Source of the DNA: Gammaproteobacteria bacterium
GTDB lineage: Bacteria; Pseudomonadota; Gammaproteobacteria; Pseudomonadales; Azotimanducaceae
Length of the DNA: 13,551 nucleotides
Assembly (NCBI GenBank): GCA_026706425.1
Contig: JAPOYW010000440.1
Coordinates: 1 to 13,551 of the forward strand
Direction: 5' to 3'
Positions 6,250-13,014 of this stretch are shown one piece after another (the stretch's first letter is position 1; every line of letters begins with the position of its first letter). Below the pieces are notes generated by a model, which saw only the letters and a list, made by a program, of their open reading frames with translations, had not been told where the DNA came from and did no database searches. The position numbers and the translations under genes were made by a program.

Positions 6250-6708
6250 ATGTTCCAAGCGAGAATCCGAAGCGGACCGGGCTGGAAGCGCCCTACGATA
6301 GTCTTGTTCGTCGGGTTCGGTCTCCTACTCGGTGCCTGCTCTGAGAGCAACCCCGAGGCGGAACGGTCCGCCTACGAGGCATCGAAGCCGTGGATCGCGT
6401 TGATGGACAAAGGCGACTACGAGAAATGCTGGGACGCGGCGGCCCCTTGGTTTCGCGAGGAGGTCGCATCGCGGGACATGTGGATCGCCAAGGCCCATGA
6501 GACCCGGGATCCCTTGGGCGAGATGAAGTTCAGGGAACTGAGGACGACGACCTATGCCACCAATCCGATCGGCGCCCCGGATGGCGAGTACACCATCGTC
6601 GTGTACAGCTCGAGTTGGGATGCCGGAAGCATCTACGAGACCATATCCATGCAGCGCCAACCGGACGGTTCGTGGGGCGTTGTCGGCTACCACGTGAAGC
6701 AGCAGTAG
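6250..6708 (+). CDS. DUF4019-family lipoprotein
   Basis: A 152-residue predicted lipoprotein. A basic N-terminus is followed by a hydrophobic segment and the lipobox LLGAC, with Cys30 as the lipid attachment site and Ser after it, so outer-membrane localisation is expected. The mature part (ERSAYEASKPWIALMDKGDYEKCWDAA..., ending in WGVVGYHVKQQ) resembles DUF4019, a small alpha+beta domain reminiscent of the NTF2-like fold; its function is unknown. The start is uncertain: ATG 6250 has only a weak GGG upstream, and TTG 6241 is an in-frame alternative. It is divergent from the thrS leader. The thiolase-like gene starts 4 nt after its stop, so co-transcription is likely, though a functional link is not obvious. 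Confidence 0.8.
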   Translation: MFQARIRSGPGWKRPTIVLFVGFGLLLGACSESNPEAERSAYEASKPWIALMDKGDYEKCWDAAAPWFREEVASRDMWIAKAHETRDPLGEMKFRELRTTTYATNPIGAPDGEYTIVVYSSSWDAGSIYETISMQRQPDGSWGVVGYHVKQQ

Positions 6709-6712
6709 CGCA

Positions 6713-7825
6713 GTGAGCTTCTCGAACGCCGTCGCCATCGTCGGCGTCGGCGAGACCGACTACTCCCGTGCCAGCGGGCGAACCGAACTCGCATTGTCCT
6801 TGCAGGCGATTCGAGCGGCACTAGACGACGCCGGGATCGAGCCGCGGGAGGTGGACGGCTTGATGAAGTGGTGGGTGGACACCAGCACCGAGGCCGAGGT
6901 GGCGGCGAATCTCGGCATTCCCGACCTCGCCTGGTGGGGCGAGGTCAACCAGGCGGGCAATGTCGGCGCGCCGCTCGTCGCCCACGCTGCGGCTGCGATC
7001 CATGCAGGACTCGCCAACGTGGTCGTCATCTATCGGGGCGTCAACGGGCGCTCGGGGCGGCGCTACGGCCGCGGCGACGTGACCGGACAAGGCGGGCGGG
7101 GCGTCGGCGCTTTCACGGAGCCCCATGGCCTGCTGACGCCGCAACATGGACTGGCCATGGTCGCCCGACGGCGGATGCACGACACCGGAATTGCCAGCCG
7201 TCACTTCGGGATGCAGGCGGTCGCCCAGCGTCGGCATGCCAACCGCAATCCCCGGGCGACCTTCTACGGCCGCACACTGAGCTTGGAGGAACACCAGGCG
7301 TCGCGACTGATCGTCGATCCGTTCCATCTCTTCGACTGCTGCCTGGAGACCGACGGCGGCGGCGCGCTCGTGCTTGCCTCGGCGGACCGGGCCCGGGAGC
7401 TCGGCAAGCCCCTGGTGTTGATTCGCGCCGCCGCGCAATCGGGGCCGGGCGTAGGATCTCCCGCAGTCCGCGGCGCCAAGCGGCTGTTCGACATGGCGGG
7501 CATTGGCCGCGGCGACGTCGACGTCATCCAGATCTACGACCACTTCGGACCGTTCGTGCTGTTCGCCTTGGAGGACTACGGGTTCGTCGACGACGCCGCT
7601 CCCTTGGTGGAGGAAGGCGGCACGGACTTCGACAGCGGCCGTCTACCCGTCAACACCTCCGGCGGCCACCTTTCGGAGGCTTATCTGCAAGGCATCAACC
7701 ACCTGATCGAAGCGACTCGCCAGGTGCGGGGAGAGTCCACCGCGCAGGTACGCGATGTCCGGTTTTCGTTCTGCGATACCGGCATCGGCACGGGATCGGT
7801 GATCCTCGAGCGAGGCGAATCGTGA
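6713..7825 (+). CDS. Thiolase-superfamily enzyme (lipid-transfer/Ltp2-like), possible acyl-CoA aldolase
   Basis: A 370-residue protein of the thiolase fold, close to the SCP2/lipid-transfer thiolase group. The N-terminus has VAIVGVGETDYSRASGRTELAL. The region where thiolases carry the nucleophilic Cys (about residues 77-100, around NQAGNVGAPLVAHAA) has no Cys. The C-terminal half has the conserved YDHF (Tyr275-Phe278), VNTSGGHLSEAYLQG (from about 313) and FCDTGIGTGS. The start is GTG, 4 nt after the upstream stop. The DUF35 gene overlaps its end by 4 nt (GTGA). Thiolase-like plus DUF35 pairs include Ltp2 with the DUF35 domain of ChsH2, a retro-aldolase of steroid side-chain breakdown, so C-C cleavage of an acyl-CoA is plausible. 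The actual substrate cannot be read from sequence. Confidence 0.88.
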   Translation: MSFSNAVAIVGVGETDYSRASGRTELALSLQAIRAALDDAGIEPREVDGLMKWWVDTSTEAEVAANLGIPDLAWWGEVNQAGNVGAPLVAHAAAAIHAGLANVVVIYRGVNGRSGRRYGRGDVTGQGGRGVGAFTEPHGLLTPQHGLAMVARRRMHDTGIASRHFGMQAVAQRRHANRNPRATFYGRTLSLEEHQASRLIVDPFHLFDCCLETDGGGALVLASADRARELGKPLVLIRAAAQSGPGVGSPAVRGAKRLFDMAGIGRGDVDVIQIYDHFGPFVLFALEDYGFVDDAAPLVEEGGTDFDSGRLPVNTSGGHLSEAYLQGINHLIEATRQVRGESTAQVRDVRFSFCDTGIGTGSVILERGES

Positions 7826-8274
7826 GCGGGTGGCGCTTCGAGCGACCGCCGAACCTGCCGCTGCCGCGGCCCACCGAGGAGGCGCAGCCGTTCTTTAATG
7901 CCCTCAAAGAGCGCCGTCTCGTCGTCCAGTGCTGTTCGAATTGCGGGGCGCTTCAGCACCCGCCCCGGGCCATGTGCGGTAGTTGCCAGTCCATGACGTT
8001 CCATTGGGAGGAGATGAGCGGCAAGGGCTGTGTGTACTCCTATGTCGTGACCCACCAAGCCGTACACCCGGCTCTGGCCGGCCACACCCCGCTGGCGACG
8101 GTGGAAGTGGAGTTGGCCGAGGGTCCGCGCATCACGTCCAATCTCGTCGATGTGCCGCCTGAGGCCGTGAAGATCGGCATGGCCGTCGAAGTGGTGTTCG
8201 AGCGGGTAGTAGCGGGCGTCGTGCTTGCGTTGTTCCGGCACAGCGGCGCAGCGGACTCCGCGATTTCAAACTGA
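7822..8274 (+). CDS. DUF35 OB-fold zinc-ribbon protein, thiolase partner
   Basis: A 150-residue protein starting at GTG, which overlaps the thiolase stop (GTGA) and suggests translational coupling. An N-terminal helical part (residues 17-34, PTEEAQPFFNALKERRLVVQ) is followed by a zinc ribbon: Cys38-x2-Cys41 and Cys52-x2-Cys55, in CSNCGALQHPPRAMCGSC. An OB-fold then spans about residues 60-140. This is the classical DUF35 arrangement (rubredoxin-like zinc ribbon plus OB fold). Such proteins bind thiolase-like enzymes and contribute to acyl-CoA binding, so it is inferred to form a complex with the upstream gene product. Length is normal for the family and all four metal ligands are present. Confidence 0.92.
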   Translation: MSGWRFERPPNLPLPRPTEEAQPFFNALKERRLVVQCCSNCGALQHPPRAMCGSCQSMTFHWEEMSGKGCVYSYVVTHQAVHPALAGHTPLATVEVELAEGPRITSNLVDVPPEAVKIGMAVEVVFERVVAGVVLALFRHSGAADSAISN

Positions 8275-8345
8275 GTCAGCGACTGTCGCGCCGCTCTCGG
8301 AGTCGTGTGGCACACTTCACGTTGGGTTTGGAATGGGGATCACCG

Positions 8346-8792
8346 GTGCGGAACTTGATCTTGGCGGTCGGCGGCTTGATGGTGCTGGGAGGCGAGTTGG
8401 CCATGGCCAAGTCGGTTACCTGCACGATGGCGTCGCTCGAGCGAACCGTGGAATTGCGCTAAGAAACCCCGGGCGATGCGGTGCCTTGCGAAGTCCGATA
8501 TGCGAAACCGACCGAGGGCATTGACGAGCAGGTGCTCTGGCGCGCCGAACGCGAGGCCGGCTACTGCGAAGCACGATTCGGCGAGTTCCTGGACAAGCTA
8601 AGGGGCTTCGGCTGGTCCTGCGGCGCGGCGACGACCGACGCCGCGGATGATTGGACCGATGACGTTGCCCCCGAGGGCGAGCCGGAGGCGGCCGAAGAGG
8701 CTGCCGACGAGCCGGCGTCGGACACCGAGGATTCCGACGAGGCGTCGGAATCAGCCGAGCCGGCTAGCGCGGATCCCCCGACAACGGAGTGA
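8346..8792 (+). pseudogene. Secreted small protein with acidic tail, interrupted by an in-frame TAA
   Basis: One frame runs from GTG 8346 (GGGGA about 7 nt upstream) to TGA 8790-8792, broken only by TAA at 8460-8462 (codon 39). Both sides look coding. Before the stop is a signal peptide, MRNLILAVGGLMVLGGELAMA, then KSVTCTMASLERTVELR. After it come ETPGDAVPCEVRYAKPTEG, a WRAEREAGYCEARFGEFLDKL helix and GFGWSC. Four cysteines (26, 48, 74, 92) suggest two disulfides. Residues 93-148 are a low-complexity Glu/Asp/Ala/Ser/Pro tail. I recall related small secreted proteins of unknown function that have Tyr-Glu at the break, so TAA probably replaced TAC or TAT. It may be a pseudogene, a sequencing error or readthrough. 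Reinitiation at GTG 8481 would lack the signal peptide. Confidence 0.7.
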
Positions 8793-8799
8793 TCACGTT

Positions 8800-8824
8800 G
8801 TAGGGGACACCCTTGTGGTGTCCC
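8800..8824 (+). repeat. GTAG hairpin repeat, copy 6 (variant stem)
   Basis: GTAG (8800-8803), GGGACACC (8804-8811), loop CTTGT (8812-8816) and GGTGTCCC (8817-8824). Three stem positions differ from copy 1 and all three are compensated on the other arm. It lies in the 46-bp gap between the broken secreted-protein gene and the convergent tldE. Confidence 0.8.
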
Positions 8825-8838
8825 GACGTCCTGTTGTA

Positions 8839-10173
8839 CTACCCCGAGATCGCCACGTCGGCGAAACGGATGCGGGCCATTAGCGCCGAGCGTTCGGGGT
8901 TCCAGTGCTGCGTATCGCCGATGGCATCGATCTTGTTCAGCATCCCGTAGAAATTCCCCGCCACGGTGATGTTGCGCACCGGGCGGGTGCGTTCGCCGTC
9001 CCGGCAGAGAAAGCCAGCGGCACCGTAGCTGAAATCTCCGGACACTGGATTGCCGCCCGAGTGCAGGCCGGCGAGGTCGACGATCTCCAGGTATTCCCCC
9101 GAGGTGAGCGCGGTCTCGTCGACGTTGCCCGGCGCGACTTCGAGTTGGTGTAGGCCGACGCCGAGCGGACCGCGCGGCGAGCGGTTGGCGTGGCGGGTAT
9201 TGGGCACATCGAAGTGCGTCGCGGTCGCGCTGTTGTGGACGAGCGTCCGCAGCACTCCGCCATCGACCAGTGTGGTCGTGGTGGTGGGCAGGCCCTCGTC
9301 GTCGAACAGCGCGTAGCCAAGCCCGTCTGCGTTGAGCGGCGCGTCCCGGACGGTGAGCGCGTCCACCGCGATGCGTTCGCCTACCTTGTCGCGCAGCGGG
9401 TTGATCCCGTCCCTCGCGGACTTGGCCGAGAACATGTCGTGGAAGACGGCAAACAGGTCCGCTTGGTGTTCGACGTCGAACAGGACGTCGTAGTGCTTGC
9501 TCGACAGGGCTTCGCCGTGGAGCATCGCGACGCAGCGCTGGTAGGTCTCGTCGACGATCCAGGCGGTGTCGATCTCGTCGAATCGCCGTGTGTGCGACTG
9601 CACGCCTTCGAGCGCATCCTTGTCGCCGTCGCTCAGCAGGGCGTAGGCGAAGGCACTGCACACCCGGTCCCTGCTGTGCGCGGTGCGGCCGGTGGTCGCG
9701 AAGACGTGCCGTTCGACCGTCGCGTCCTGTACGCCGTTGTAGGGCACGTTGCGGACCTTGTCGCGGGCGGTGAGTTCACGCTCGAGATAGAGCGCCGCGG
9801 CGATCTTCGCCTCCACGGTCGTGGGATCGTCCGGGCAGAGGGAGGCGTCGTCGGTGACCAGGATGGTGTCGCCGGTGGCGACCGACTCGGCGGGATCGAC
9901 GCGCGAGAATGTCGCGTTGACGAACGCCTGCTCGACCATGGAGTCCAGCGCGGCGGGATCGGCGGCCTCGCTGTAGGCGATGCCGGCACGGTCGTCCTTG
10001 ACCACCCGCACGCCGTAGACGCGGGTCGATGTCACCTTGTGCTCTTCGAGTTCGCCGTCGTGCGCCTTGAGCGAGAGCGACGACTCTTCCTGGACGACGA
10101 GGTCGCCGAGCGCGCCCGCTGCGAGAACCTTGTCGAGGACCCGTTCGGCGTTGGCTTCAACGGTGGCGACCAT
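8839..10173 (-). CDS. tldE: TldE/PmbA, partner subunit of the TldD/TldE metalloprotease
   Basis: A 444-residue member of the TldD/PmbA family, close to the 450 residues of E. coli PmbA. TldD and TldE form a heterodimeric cytosolic peptidase; in E. coli it matures microcin B17 and degrades CcdA. TldE has the same fold but no HExxxH zinc site, and none is seen here. Recognisable family segments are VVQEESSLSLKAHDGELEEH, VYGVRVVKDDRAGIAYSE, TRHANRSPRGPLGVGLHQLE and the C-terminal GNPVSGDFSYGAAGFL and NITVAGNFYGMLNKI. The ATG (10173) overlaps the tldD TGA by one base (TGATG), giving tight coupling in the order tldD-tldE. The frame stays open further upstream, but that part overlaps tldD and is a shadow. 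Confidence 0.95.
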   Translation of the reverse strand: MVATVEANAERVLDKVLAAGALGDLVVQEESSLSLKAHDGELEEHKVTSTRVYGVRVVKDDRAGIAYSEAADPAALDSMVEQAFVNATFSRVDPAESVATGDTILVTDDASLCPDDPTTVEAKIAAALYLERELTARDKVRNVPYNGVQDATVERHVFATTGRTAHSRDRVCSAFAYALLSDGDKDALEGVQSHTRRFDEIDTAWIVDETYQRCVAMLHGEALSSKHYDVLFDVEHQADLFAVFHDMFSAKSARDGINPLRDKVGERIAVDALTVRDAPLNADGLGYALFDDEGLPTTTTTLVDGGVLRTLVHNSATATHFDVPNTRHANRSPRGPLGVGLHQLEVAPGNVDETALTSGEYLEIVDLAGLHSGGNPVSGDFSYGAAGFLCRDGERTRPVRNITVAGNFYGMLNKIDAIGDTQHWNPERSALMARIRFADVAISG

Positions 10174-11558
10174 CAGGCGTTGCCTCCGACCAGGATGTCG
10201 TCCACCTTCAGCGTCGCCTGACCCACGGTGGTCGGCACCATGCCGGAGACGGAGCCGCACATGCCCGTCGCCAGGGCGAAGTCGCTGCCAACCATGGAGA
10301 TTTGCTTCAGGACGTCCGGGCCGGTGCTGATCAGGGTTGCCGCCTTCACCGGGTGGCGAATTTTGCCGTCCTCGACGTAGTACCCCTCGGTCACCGCGAA
10401 GTTGAACTCCCCGGTACCGGGCTGCACGGAGCCGCCGCCCATGTGCGAGGCGTACACGCCGCGGTCGATGGAGGCGATCATGTCGTCGAAGCTTGCCGTG
10501 CCCGGTTCGATGAAGGTGTTGCGCATTCGCGACGCCGGCGCGAACCGATAGCTTTGCCGCCGACCGGATCCGGTGCGCGGCAGACCGGTTTGCTCGGCCC
10601 CTAGGCGGTCGGCGAGAAAGCTGACGAGCTTGCCGTCCTTGATGAGTTGCGTGCGTTCGGTGGGCATGCCCTCGTCGTCGATGTTGATGGAGCCCCACTC
10701 CCGTTCCAGGGTGCCGTCGTCGACGGCGTTCACCACCGGGTTCGCGATCATCTGGCCCTGCTTGTCGTGGAACACCGACGCCTTCTTGGCGACGGACGTG
10801 GTCTCCAGGAGGTGCCCGCAGGCTTCGTGGAAGATCACGCCGCCGAAGCCGTTGCCGATCACCACGGGCATGCGCCCGGACGGACACGGCTTTGCCGAAA
10901 GGTTCACGAGGGCCTGGCGCGCCGCTTCGGCGCCGCACGCCTTGGGATCGAGGGTCTCGACGATTTCCCAGCCCAGCAGACCGCCGTCGGTCTGCATGCC
11001 GGTGGCTTGGTCGGATCCGTTGGACGCCACGGCTTGGAGGCGCGCGCGGATGTAGTGGCGCGTGTCGCGGATGTGCACGCCGTCGCTGTTGAATACCTCC
11101 ACGGCCTGTTCGCGCTGCCCGCAGGCCCCCTGGGTCTGGGAGATGAGATTGCTCGCCGCACGCGCCGCCCGGTCGGCGGCGAAGAGGTAGTCGACCTTGT
11201 CGCGCACTTCCGAGTCCTTGGAGAGTGTCCGTTGCGCGCCATGGATGTCCGCCGCGGTGCGGAAGTCGAACGCCTGCGCGCTGACCGCCGGATCGCGGCG
11301 GTCCTTGGCGGCGAGCTCGGAGACGATCCGCCTGAGTTCCTCGGCATCCGTCCGGTTGGTGTAGCCGTACAGGACCTTGGCCCCGTAGGCCAGCCGCACA
11401 CCGACGCCGAAGTCGATGCCCGAGGCGATGTCCCGGACCTGGTTCGAGACGGTGGCGATGTTGTTGACCTGGTTGCGCTCCACGAACACCTCGGCGAAGT
11501 CGGCGCCCAGGGCAATGGCATGGTCGATGGTGGATTGCGCGACGCGGGTGTCGAGCAC
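10173..11558 (-). CDS. tldD: TldD, zinc metallopeptidase subunit
   Basis: A 461-residue catalytic subunit of the TldD/TldE peptidase (E. coli TldD is 481). The zinc motif HExxxH is present as HEACGH at residues 244-249, followed by LLETTSVAKKASVF. Other family segments are IDFGVGVRLAYGAKVLYGYT, MPVVIGNGFGGVIFHEA, EFNFAVTEGYYVEDGKI and, near the C-terminus, GMCGSVSGMVPTTVGQATLKV. The start is taken as GTG 11558 because GAGGAGA lies 5 nt upstream and the family N-terminus begins there. The frame is open to 11738, but that extra part is Arg-rich and unlike TldD. The downstream tldE overlaps by 1 nt. No obvious small peptide substrate gene is adjacent. Confidence 0.96.
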   Translation of the reverse strand: MLDTRVAQSTIDHAIALGADFAEVFVERNQVNNIATVSNQVRDIASGIDFGVGVRLAYGAKVLYGYTNRTDAEELRRIVSELAAKDRRDPAVSAQAFDFRTAADIHGAQRTLSKDSEVRDKVDYLFAADRAARAASNLISQTQGACGQREQAVEVFNSDGVHIRDTRHYIRARLQAVASNGSDQATGMQTDGGLLGWEIVETLDPKACGAEAARQALVNLSAKPCPSGRMPVVIGNGFGGVIFHEACGHLLETTSVAKKASVFHDKQGQMIANPVVNAVDDGTLEREWGSINIDDEGMPTERTQLIKDGKLVSFLADRLGAEQTGLPRTGSGRRQSYRFAPASRMRNTFIEPGTASFDDMIASIDRGVYASHMGGGSVQPGTGEFNFAVTEGYYVEDGKIRHPVKAATLISTGPDVLKQISMVGSDFALATGMCGSVSGMVPTTVGQATLKVDDILVGGNA

Positions 11559-11747
11559 GGCGGTCTCCTCAAGGTTGTGTTGGTCTATGTGAGGTCTGGC
11601 CCGCGATATTCCAACCTTGCGGAGTCGTCGACGCTCAAACCGTTGCGGCAAGTGTGTCACAAGGCGAACCAACGCTCGACTTCTGACCTCGTCCAGTCGA
11701 CATAAACGCCGAAAGGTGCCCGGTTGGCAGACCCTCACTGCGAGCTT

Positions 11748-11788
11748 AAACTTGCAAATCAGGTATGATGTTCCCGTTTTGCAACTTT
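11748..11788. promoter_or_regulatory. Inverted repeat in the AT-rich promoter region of the ATPase gene
   Basis: AAACTTGCAA (11748-11757) and TTGCAACTTT (11779-11788) are inverted repeats matching at 9 of 10 positions, with centres 31 bp apart, about three helical turns. They flank a possible -10 box TATGAT (11764-11769); no good -35 is at the right distance. The stretch is clearly more AT-rich than its surroundings. An operator is plausible but not shown. Confidence 0.4.
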
Positions 11789-11796
11789 AGGTGACA

Positions 11797-12975
11797 ATGT
11801 CTGTTTCGCGACATCTGGAGTCTCGCGTCCGGGACTATCTTCGGATTTTCCCGGCAGTTGCCTTGATTGGACCACGCCAGGTTGGCAAGACCACACTGGC
11901 CCGTTCCGTTGCGCAGGTGGGGGAATCCGAGGATGTGGGAGGCATCTATCTCGATCTGGAAAACCCCGCCGATCTTGAAAAGCTCGACGACCCGGGTGGG
12001 TACCTTTCGCGCCACCGGGGACGTTTGGTGGTCTTGGACGAGATACACCGCAAACCGGCTCTGTTCGAGGTCCTGCGCGGTGTCATCGACGAACGCGTCC
12101 GTCGCGGTGAGCAGTCGGGGCAATTCCTATTGTTGGGCTCTGCCTCCATCGACCTGCTGCGCCAGGCCGGCGAGTCGCTTGCCGGGCGCCTCGGCACCGT
12201 CGAGCTCGGGCCGTTCGATCTGACCGAGTTCCCCAATCCGCCCTCAAGGGTTTGGGTGCGTGGGGGTTTCCCGCGCAGTCTGTTGGCGGCGAGCGACCGC
12301 GACAGTGCGATCTGGCGGGCGAACTTCATCGACACCTACCTGCGGCGCGAGATTCCCCAATTCGGCCCGCGGATCCCCGCAGAGACCCTGCGTCGATTCT
12401 GGACCATGCTCGCCCACGACCAGGGAACACCCTGCAACACGGCCCGGATCGGGCGAAGTCTGGCCGTGGACGCCAAGACGGTGGCGCGCTACCTGGACCT
12501 CCTCGTCGACCTCTTGCTCGTCCGCCGCTTGCCGCCATTCCATGCCAACGTGGCCAAGCGCCTGGTCAAGTCGCCGAAGATCTACGTACGTGACAGTGGG
12601 CTCGTACACACGTTGCTGCGTCTGGACGACGAGGAGGCGATACTCAGTCATCCGGTTGCCGGATTCAGTTGGGAGGGCTTCGTCATCGAGAACGTGCTGC
12701 ACATCGTCCCGGAGCGCACCGAGGCGAGTTTCTACGGCACCGCGACCAAGGTCGAGGTCGATCTCGTGCTGGAAATGCCCAACGGACAACGCTGGGCCAT
12801 CGAGATCAAGCGTGGGCTCGCGACGATGGACCGGGCGCTTCGGATAGCGTTCGACGACATCCAACCCGACCGCGCCATCGTCGTGCACGGTCGGGACGGT
12901 CGTTTTCCCAAGGGCGGCGGCGTGGAAGCGATGGACGTGAACGCCCTGCTCGCCGACTTGAGAGCATTGGCCTGA
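11797..12975 (+). CDS. AAA-family ATPase with DUF4143 C-terminal domain
   Basis: A 392-residue protein of the common AAA_14/DUF4143 family of unknown role, often mobile between genomes. Walker A is GPRQVGKT (residues 25-32) and Walker B is LVVLDE (77-82). FLLLGSASIDLL and LAGRLGTVELGPFDLTEF are typical of the family. The DUF4143 part covers roughly residues 180-390 and contains VEVDLVLE and WAIEIKRG, a D...ExK pattern resembling the PD-(D/E)xK nuclease fold. A winged-helix-like region lies around 220-255. ATG 11797 is preferred because AGGTG lies about 5 nt upstream; GTG 11791 is in frame but without a ribosome site. The AT-rich upstream region and family habit suggest acquisition by transfer. 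No toxin or antitoxin partner is visible. Confidence 0.92.
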   Translation: MSVSRHLESRVRDYLRIFPAVALIGPRQVGKTTLARSVAQVGESEDVGGIYLDLENPADLEKLDDPGGYLSRHRGRLVVLDEIHRKPALFEVLRGVIDERVRRGEQSGQFLLLGSASIDLLRQAGESLAGRLGTVELGPFDLTEFPNPPSRVWVRGGFPRSLLAASDRDSAIWRANFIDTYLRREIPQFGPRIPAETLRRFWTMLAHDQGTPCNTARIGRSLAVDAKTVARYLDLLVDLLLVRRLPPFHANVAKRLVKSPKIYVRDSGLVHTLLRLDDEEAILSHPVAGFSWEGFVIENVLHIVPERTEASFYGTATKVEVDLVLEMPNGQRWAIEIKRGLATMDRALRIAFDDIQPDRAIVVHGRDGRFPKGGGVEAMDVNALLADLRALA

Positions 12976-13014
12976 CGCATTAGTTTGTCGGCCTTGTGGT
13001 ACGGGTGCGTGACC

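Noticed and set aside
5923..6258. T-box riboswitch upstream of thrS
   Set aside because: I found no T-box consensus. The Thr-rich ORF with competing hairpins explains the leader better.
6037..6258. Longer 73-codon version of the Thr-rich ORF
   Set aside because: The upstream part spans the GTAG repeat and the start of the divergent gene. The ATG at 6114 has a good GAAGG site, so the short leader is preferred.
636..8824. CRISPR array made by the repeated GTAG elements
   Set aside because: The copies are kilobases apart, lie between different genes and have variable stems without regular spacers.
9190..11705. Plus-strand ORFs of 343 and 352 codons opposite tldE and tldD
   Set aside because: Both are antisense to well-conserved TldD/TldE sequences and show no recognisable domain.
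11559..11738. N-terminal extension of TldD
   Set aside because: The sequence is Arg-rich and unlike the family. GTG 11558 has a strong GAGGAGA site 5 nt upstream.
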